From the NCBI GenBank assembly GCA_949592205.1, contig CATIUR010000005.1:128669277-128733276 (forward strand): 64,000 nucleotides of DNA, in the 5' to 3' direction. Each line of letters begins with the position of its first letter. The stretch's first letter is position 1. The position numbers were made by a program, and so were the translations under genes. Below are positions 56,966 through 64,000 of this stretch, in pieces. Below the pieces are notes generated by a model. The model searched no databases and was not told where the DNA came from. It saw only the letters and a program-made list of their open reading frames with translations. This stretch comes from Helichrysum umbraculigerum. Lineage: Eukaryota; Streptophyta; Magnoliopsida; Asterales; Asteraceae.

Positions 56966-57277
56966 TAAGGTTATAGTGAACTAGGTTGCATTTAGTGAGC
57001 CTAGACTATGACCATTAGGCAGTATTCCTTATTAGGTATGACTGGTTCAGGGATTACAGCATACGAGTTTAATTTAACATGGCCTGATCAACTATGTACA
57101 ATTAAGCAAAGATGATGTAAGATCTGAAAGTAGTTATGGCTGAACAGGATACAATAGAAGACTCTGACCTCGAGAGAACCGAGACTCAAACATGTTTATG
57201 CTAGACACTCAATAGGCTATATTATATAGGAGCTATATGAATATAGGCCTCAATCTTACTAACGCTTTGTCTCAGAA
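56966..57277 (+). other. Leader of element III between PBS and ORF0
   Basis: Non-coding, about 310 bases, closely matching the leaders of elements I and II (GTTATAGTGAACTAGG, CTCTGACCTCGAGAGAA). The conservation may reflect a packaging or dimer signal. No specific structure could be assigned. Confidence 0.55.
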
Positions 57278-57769
57278 ATGGCAAACATCCCATCAAATTC
57301 ATCTCGTTCTCCATCCGGGTCGCAGAACCCAAGGGTAGCAAGGAGGAACAACAGGTTGCCTCGAGCTGGCCCGTATCCCACTCACATCGCCTTACCGGCT
57401 TTAACTGCTAGGGTAAATCAACACGAGCAGCGACTTCGCACCATGGATGTCGTGTTGCAGGAAACAAATGAAAACTGGCGACTTACGTCTCTTGAACGCA
57501 TAGAACAGGTCTCCGACGACCTTGAAACCACAAACAACAACATGGATGTCCTTCGCAACCAAATTATATAAATAAGGGTGGAAAATGCCCTTCTACAACA
57601 AAGGATGGAAGAATGTGAGCAACGCTCACGTGAAGCAGAAGAGTATGCGCGCGGAATAACACAACGACTTGCGCTAGCAGAAGACAACGCCCGACAAGCT
57701 AGCAGGCTTGCAAACACTGTGGACCGTCTTGTCACGATGATGGAACAAATTAATCTACGTCAAGACTAG
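57278..57769 (+). pseudogene. ORF0 of element III, one nonsense codon
   Basis: 163 codons in one frame, with a TAA at 57569-57571 after DVLRNQII. The frame resumes at once as IRVENALLQQRMEECEQRSREAEEY and runs to the stop at 57769. The N-terminus (NPRVARRNNRLPRAGPYPTH) and C-terminus (RLALAEDNARQASRLANTVDRL...MEQINLRQD) match the intact 170-residue version in element I (23938-23426). The middle is a different coiled-coil stretch (RVNQHEQRLRTMDVVLQETNENW). It sits between the leader and gag, 288 bases before the gag-pol ATG. The product would be a basic-tailed coiled-coil protein of unknown function. Confidence 0.75.
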
Positions 57770-58057
57770 TGTAGTCTTTGTCTTGTAATCTATCCTGTAA
57801 TCTAGTAACTATCTACGCGCTACTCTATAATTCAGTCGGATGTAACAATTCCCGACATCTTTTGTAATACATCTGTAGGATGTAACCTTTGAACTCGTAT
57901 TAGCTATCAAATATTTCTTGTCGTTCAACTCATATTAATTGCCAAAATTCTTTTTCATATTGATGTTATGTATTACCACCTTTATACATGTACATCTGAA
58001 ATAAATACAATTTTCTTACAAAATCTCATGTATCTTCATTTCTTTTATTGAAGAATC
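57770..58057 (+). other. Spacer between ORF0 and gag-pol of element III
   Basis: Non-coding, A/T-rich, similar to the corresponding spacer in element I. It ends TTATTGAAGAATC before the gag ATG. Confidence 0.6.
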
Positions 58058-61000
58058 ATGCCGCCAAAGACACGACCTTACACAGATGCTCAGATCACGT
58101 CACTCATAACCCAGGCTGTTACTGAAGCCTTGGCTCGGAATACCCCACCCAACTCCACAAGAAAAAGCGATACCGCTGGAACCTCTGCCGTCAAACCTTG
58201 TTCTTACAAGGACTTCCAAAGCTGCAAACCCTCGAGCTTCAAGGGTTCTGAAGGAGCCATCGGACTGATCAGATGGTTCGAGAAAATGGAAACTGTTTTC
58301 CGTGTTAGTAAATGCGCGGAGAACGACAAAGTAAACTTCGCCACCTGTTCTCTTGAAGATGATGCCCACTCTTGGTGGAATTCATATACCCAATCAGTGG
58401 GTGCTGACATTGCCTACCAACTCACTTGGGAGGAATTGAAGGCAAAACTCACTGCCAAATACTGCTCTATCGCCAAACTCCAAAAGCTAGATGAGGAGTT
58501 CTGGAACTTAAAGGTTCAGGGTGGTGATATCGATGGTTATACCACCAGGTTTCAACAACTAGCTGCCCTCCGCCCAGCTATGGTTAGCACTGAACCTGAT
58601 AAAATCAGGAAGTACACCCTTGGTCTCCCTGATCCTGTTCGGGGACATGTCATCTCTTCAAAACCAACCACCATTGACGGTGCGATCCTATTGGCCCAAG
58701 ACCTAATGTCCATGAGCCAAGATTCCGAACCACCCACTTCATCCTCCCAAAACAACAAACGCAAGTGGTCTGACTACCACAACAACCACCCTAACCAACA
58801 AAACAAGAAACCCGACACCATCAAAGCTTACAACACCACCACTAACATCATCCGGGGTTACACTGGGAGTAAACCATATTGTCCCAAGTGCAGCCGTCAC
58901 CATGAAGGTTCCTGTGGTCCCTTTTGCAACAATTGCAAGAGGTACGGCCACCTCACCAAAGACTGCCGCTCTCCCTCCAACAACAATTCCAACGACAACA
59001 CCAGACCACCCAAAGTATGCTTTGAGTGTGGGAAACCCGGGCACTTCAGGGACACATGCCCGAATCTGAAGAACAACAACAACAACAACAACCGCAACAA
59101 CAACAACACTCGCAGCAGAGCTTTTGTCATCAAATCCGGGGACGCCCGTCAAGACCCGAATGTGGTCTCGGGTATGTTCCTCCTCAACAACTTAACTGCT
59201 TCTGTTCTATTTGATACTGGTGCTGATAGAAGCTTTATCTCCGATGATTTTTGCCCATTACTTGACATCACTCCTGTTGCCTTAGATGTTAAGTACACTG
59301 TAGAGCTAGCAAATGGAAAACTTGTAGAAACCACCAGTGTGATACCTAATTGCACTTTAAACCTAGCTGATGAAACCTTTTCGATCGATCTTATACCCAT
59401 TGAAATCGGAAGTTTCGACGTCATTATTGGAATGGACTGGTTGTCCAAACATCGAGCTGAAATCGTTTGTCACGATAAAATCGTCCGTATCCCACTCGCC
59501 GTTGGTGGAACCCTGATCATACAGGGGGAGACCGGTGGGACTGGACTCAATATAATCTCCTGCTTAAAAACCCGAAAATTTCTGAGAAAGGGTTACCCTG
59601 CCATACTCGCACACATCATGGAGAAGAAGTCGGAAGAGAAGCGACTTGAGAATGTGCCGATTGTTAGAAACTTTCCCGAAGTCTTTCCGGAAGAACTACC
59701 TGGTCTACCTCCGCCTAGACAGGTTGAGTTCTCGATTGATCTCGTGCCGGGTGCCGCACCGGTGGCCCGCGCACCGTACCGTTTGGCCCCATCTGAACTT
59801 CAGGAGTTGTCCTCTCAGTTACAGGAACTTCTGGATCGAGGATTCATTAGACCGAGTTCTTCACCTTGGGGAGCTCCGGTCTTATTTGTCAAAAAGAAGG
59901 ACGGTTCTTTCCGAATGTGCATCGACTACCGAGAATTGAACAAGTTGACCGTCAAGAACCGTTACCCACTTCCTCGCATTGATGATCTATTCGACCAACT
60001 TCAGGGTTCAAGTTTCTACTCAAAAATCGACCTGCGATCAGGTTATCATCAGTTACGAGTTCGCGACGCCGATATTCCAAAAACTGCTTTCAGAACTCGT
60101 TATGGGCACTATGAATTTCAAGTGATGCCCTTTGGTCTAACCAACGCACCGGCTGTATTTATGGATCTTATGAACCGGGTGTGCAAACCTTACCTCGATA
60201 AGTTTGTCATTGTCTTTATTGATGACATACTCATTTACTCGCGCAACGAGCAAGAACATGCGCAACACCTTAAGACCATCCTTGAACTACTTAGACACGA
60301 GGAGCTTTACGCTAAATTCTCTAAGTGTGAGTTCTGGATTCAAACCGTTCAATTTCTTGGTCACGTGATCGACAGTCAGGGAATTCACGTGGACCCATCA
60401 AAGATCGAGGCAATCAAAGACTGGCAAGCACCCACCTCTGCAACTGAAGTACGACAATTTTTGGGTCTTGCTGGGTATTATCGGCGATTTATCGAAAATT
60501 TCTCAAAAATAGCTCAACCACTCACGGTACTGACTCAGAAGGACAAAAGGTTCGATTGGACCGAAAAACAAGAGTCAGCGTTTCAACTTCTTAAACAAAA
60601 GCTTTGCAGTGCTCCAATTCTATCCTTACCCGAAGGCACCGATGACTTCGTGGTATACTGCGATGCTTCTCATCAAGGTCTTGGTTGCGTGCTGATGCAA
60701 CGAGACAAAGTTATTGCCTATGCCTCACGACAGCTGAAAATTCACGAAAAGAACTACACCACTCACGATCTCGAATTTGGAGCTGTCGTTTTTGCTCTCA
60801 AAATCTGGAGACATTATCTCTACGGCACTAAGTGCACCATCTTTACCGATCACAAAAGTCTCCAACATATCTTCGACCAGAAGGATCTCAATATGAGGCA
60901 ACGTCGATGGGTCGAGTTGCTTACCGATTACGATTGCGAGATCAAGTACCATCCAGGGAAGGCTAATGTTGTAGCTGATGCCCTCAGTCGAAAGGAACGA

Positions 61001-62503
61001 TCAAAACCACTTCGAGTCCGAGCCCTCAGTATGACCATTCATAACGATCTTACCATTCAACTTCATACCACTCAGATCGAAGCCCTGAAATCTGAAAACA
61101 TCAAAAATGAAGCCTTGCGGGGCATCGACAAACAATTTGAAATCAAACCTAACGGGGTTAGGTATTTCTCAAACCGAATCTGGTTGCCTAGTATTGGGAA
61201 CCTAAGAGACTTGGTGATGGACGAGGCTCACAAGTCTAAATATTCTATTCATCCGGGATCCGATAAGATGTACCACGGTATCAAGGAATTTTATTGGTGG
61301 CCAAACATGAAAGCCGAAATCGCCACTTATGTCAGCAAGTGTCTTACTTGCTCGAAAGTTAAAACCGAACATCAGAAACCTCCTGGTTTACTCCAACAAC
61401 CTGAAATCCCTGAATGGAAATGGGATCAAATTGCCATGGATTTCATAACCAAACTACCCAAGTCGTCGAGCGGTTACGATACCATTTGGGTGATCGTCGA
61501 TCGTCTCACCAAATCTGCTCATTTCCTGGCAATCAAAGAAAACGATAAAATGGAACGCCTTACACAAATCTACATCAAGGAAATCGTTTCTCATCACGGT
61601 GTTCCAATCTCAATAATCTCTGACAGAGATGCCCGTTTCACTTCTCACTTTTGGCAATCACTCCAGAAAGCATTGGGTACCCGTCTCGATATGAGTACCG
61701 CGTACCATCCTCAAACCGATGGCCAAAGTGAAAGAACCATTCAAACCCTGGAAGATATGCTACGCGCCTGCGTAGTTGATTTCGGTACAAACTGGGAAAG
61801 ACATCTACCGTTGTGCGAATTTTCGTACAATAACAGTTATCATGCCAGCATTAAGGCTGCACCTTTTGAGGCACTGTACGGTCGTAAGGGCCGATCACCG
61901 ATCTGTTGGACTGAGGTGGGAGATAGTCAACTCACTGGTCCTGAACTCATACACGCCACCACTGAGAAAATTGTGGAAATCCAAAACTGACTCAAAGCCG
62001 CACGTGATCGTCAGAAAAGTTATGCTGACGTGAGACGCAAACCACTCGAGTTCCAAGTTGGGGATCGAGTTCTCTTAAAAGTATCGCCTTGGAAAGGCGT
62101 CATCCGTTTTGGCAAACGCGGGAAGTTAAACCCCAGATACATCGGGCCTTTTGAGATCCTTGAACGGATTGGCCCCGTAGCTTATCGATTGCAGCTGCCA
62201 TCCGAACTCAGCAGCGTGCACCCTACTTTTCATATTTCAAACTTGAAGAAGTGTCTGTCTGATGAGACACTTATCATTCCATTAGATGAAATTCGTGTTG
62301 ACGATAAACTTCATTACGTTGAGGAACCCGCTGAAATTATGGACCGTGAGGTCAAACAACTGAAACAAAGTCGTATTCCCATCGTCAAGGTCAGATGGAA
62401 TTCGCGGCGTGGTCCGGAATTCACCTGGGAACGGGAAGACCAAATGCGACTCAAATATCCTCAACTATTCACTGATTCCATATCAAACACGACTTCGAGC
62501 TAA
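58058..62503 (+). pseudogene. Gag-pol of chromovirus III, near intact with a single TGA
   Basis: 1482 codons in one frame with one internal stop, TGA at 61988-61990 (codon 1311), where related copies have Arg (CGA to TGA). Gag: CCHC knuckles at C290-C303 (CNNCKRYGHLTKDC) and C321-C334. Protease: FDTGAD with Asp386. RT: F-I-D-D with Asp722/Asp723. RNase H: YCDASHQG with Asp869. Integrase: zinc site from His1065 to Cys1095/Cys1098, catalytic Asp1128, Asp1189 and Glu1225, exactly 35 residues between the last two. After the stop follow QKSYADVRRK, the GPF-type module and the chromodomain (about 1431-1471), ending at 62503. The lesion therefore leaves all enzymes but removes the chromodomain from the main product. 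The start MPPKTRPYTDAQ is the same as in element I. No slippery site suggests frameshifting; Gag and Pol are one frame, as in this lineage. Confidence 0.95.
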
Positions 62504-62525
62504 ATTTCGAGACGAAATTCTTCTA

Positions 62526-62537
62526 ACAGGGGGAGAA
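62526..62537 (+). promoter_or_regulatory. Polypurine tract of element III
   Basis: ACAGGGGGAGAA directly before the 3' LTR. Confidence 0.88.
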
Positions 62538-64000
62538 TGTAACACCCGCCAAATTAGGACTAGTGATTTAGTGCCTAATCATATGTTAATACATGTAATT
62601 AGTTCCTTGTTAGGCTAATTAATGTATCGAATTATATATATTGTTGAATATATACGAATATGCGATTTGATTAAATCGTACGCAATTTAAATCGGATGTA
62701 TTTCGATTCAATATTATATGGACGTTGGTGACTCATTTTATTAAATAACGCTTTTATGTCAAAAATATTATTTTGATAATATTTCGTATTCATTCGTATC
62801 GTACAAACCAAACTTACACGATTTAAAACATTAAACCGCGCAAACGAAATAAACTAACTTACGTTTTATAACACAAATATAAAATGATTTGTAAAATATT
62901 TAGATAATATATCGCGTAATAAATCGTAATTTAAAACTTATAATTAAAATGTAAATAATTAATTAACGCTTAAACGACGGAGCAAACGAACACCACACGG
63001 GACGCGGAGCGAAAACTGGAAAGTGGGGATAACCCCCACCTCCCATCTTTTTCTTCATTTCATCTTTCATTCTATCTCTCTCTCTTCTTTTTCTCTCTAA
63101 AAACAAACAAACCACCAATCCACCTAAATCGCAAAATACTACCACGAAACGCGACCGGATCACAAATATTTTTAGAGATTCACGACCACCTCGCAACGAT
63201 CTACATTTCTACCTTTCCGGATTTTCATTTCGGCAAATTGTAAGTTTCCGACAAAATCCCGAAATCTCTCGATTCTTAGTATTTTTCATTTGTGGTTGTT
63301 ATTATAACTTGTATATGTCCATTACAATGTATAGAACACGATTTTATAACCTGAAAACGAGTTTAAAACGGATTTTTGGCCGGAAAAACCTTGACAGCCG
63401 GACTTTCTGGGCTGATGTTCATCCATGCGACACAAGCCTTGTGTCGCATGTTGTGTCGTATTTTGCCACTTGTGTCGTACCTTGTGTCGTACCTTGTGTC
63501 GTACCAGATAATTAGTGTCGCAAGTCTTGCGACACAATCACTATGTCGCTGTTGAATCAGCATCTCGTATCTATGCGACACAACCCTTGTGTCGTATAGA
63601 CATTGTGTCGCATTCCTATGCGACACAACCCTTGTGTCGCATGACAAACTTTTGTGTCGCATATTGTGTCGCAAAACACAGAAAACTCAGATTTTTACTA
63701 AGTGTCGAGACCTAAAATTTTAACACCTGATTTTACCCAAATTCGGATCCAGATGCGTTTTTTTCGTCAAAGCAATATAGTAGAAATAAAAATTTTCCAA
63801 GCTGACCTGGCAGCTCGACCCCAGCCAGGGGCTCTGCCCCTTGGACCCCGCCAGGGGCTGCCGCCCCTTGGACCCCGCTACCAGGGGCGCTGCCCCCGGA
63901 CCCCCGAACTTAGATTTCGTAACGGCTTCTAAAACACAATCGAAACACATTTTTCAAAGTAAAACGCCACGAAATCACAATAATAATAGTTGAGATTATT
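62538..64000 (+). mobile_element. 3' LTR of element III, first 1463 bases
   Basis: It starts TGTAACACCCGCC and is collinear with the 5' LTR at an offset of 8081 bases up to the window edge. It includes the hairpin array (63425-63673) and the GC-rich block (63817-63906). The short ORFs here duplicate those in the 5' LTR and are not genes. Confidence 0.95.

Larger units (their letters stand above)
54457..64000 (+). mobile_element. Chromovirus III (Tekay/Del-like), young, runs off the right edge
   Basis: Order: 5' LTR (54457-56949), PBS, ORF0 with one stop, gag-pol with one stop, PPT, 3' LTR from 62538 to beyond the window. The 1463 bases of 3' LTR visible show one difference that I could find from the 5' LTR (54952 region T, 63033 region C). 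It inserted into element beta. Confidence 0.95.

Noticed and set aside
61988..61990. Programmed readthrough of the internal TGA in gag-pol
   Set aside because: The related copies have a sense codon here, the change is CGA to TGA, and the following CTC is not a known readthrough context. A plain nonsense mutation is simpler.

Overview
This window is a plant nuclear repeat domain, most likely from a large-genome eudicot. It is built almost entirely of nested retrotransposons. I see no host gene, rRNA or tRNA gene. The support for a plant is a set of chromodomain-bearing Ty3/gypsy elements primed by initiator tRNA-Met (Tekay/Del-like chromoviruses), Athila/Tat-type LTRs with a tRNA-Asp-type primer site, a Ty1/copia remnant and an RTE-type LINE with a (TTG)n tail. 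Assignment to a family such as Asteraceae would be a guess.

Layout. 1-2220 is the end of a chromovirus LTR inserted into an Athila/Tat-like element (alpha). The 3' half of alpha (2221-9020) carries unrecognised ORF fragments and an intron-preceded Athila-ORF-like gene. Its 3' LTR (9021-about 13870) is split by a solo LTR (10773-12995). More LTR-derived sequence of the same kind follows (13871-15370, 36711-37767). Between these two blocks lies a minus-strand copia remnant (15371-36710). Its 3' LTR holds a chromovirus solo LTR (V, 15447-33554). That solo LTR holds a complete minus-strand chromovirus (I, 16266-31766). The 5' LTR of I holds a rearranged deletion derivative (IV, 26591-31658). A second Athila/Tat-like element (beta) starts at 37768. 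Its 5' LTR is split by chromovirus II (38912-51101), whose pol gene is itself split by an RTE LINE (44574-46178). The internal region of beta (PBS 52692, ORF 52918-54255) is cut at 54457 by chromovirus III, which runs off the right edge. Five-base target duplications are readable for solo LTR X (GTGGA), V (ACAAA), I (AACTT), IV (TTATA) and II (GATGT), so the nesting order is well supported.

The chromoviruses share one plan: LTR of 2.3-2.7 kb, iMet PBS, a small coiled-coil ORF (called ORF0 here), a single gag-pol frame (two CCHC knuckles, protease, RT, RNase H, D,D(35)E integrase, chromodomain), PPT, LTR. Every copy has at least one disabling change. Copy III is the youngest: I saw one difference in 1463 compared LTR bases. 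It still carries one nonsense codon in ORF0 and one in gag-pol.

The most interesting signals are inside the chromovirus LTRs. They are (a) arrays of short CpG-rich hairpins at a matching position in several families, with stem sequences that change in a compensated way; (b) a conserved GACTCAGGTGAGTC palindrome that is also a consensus 5' splice site, paired with a CAG/GTAC acceptor about 500 bases on; (c) a small hairpin just before that acceptor whose stem covaries between families; (d) a 9-10 base inverted repeat bracketing the upstream half of each LTR. Together with ORF0, these suggest a structured, possibly spliced leader system in this retrotransposon group. That is inference from reading the sequence.
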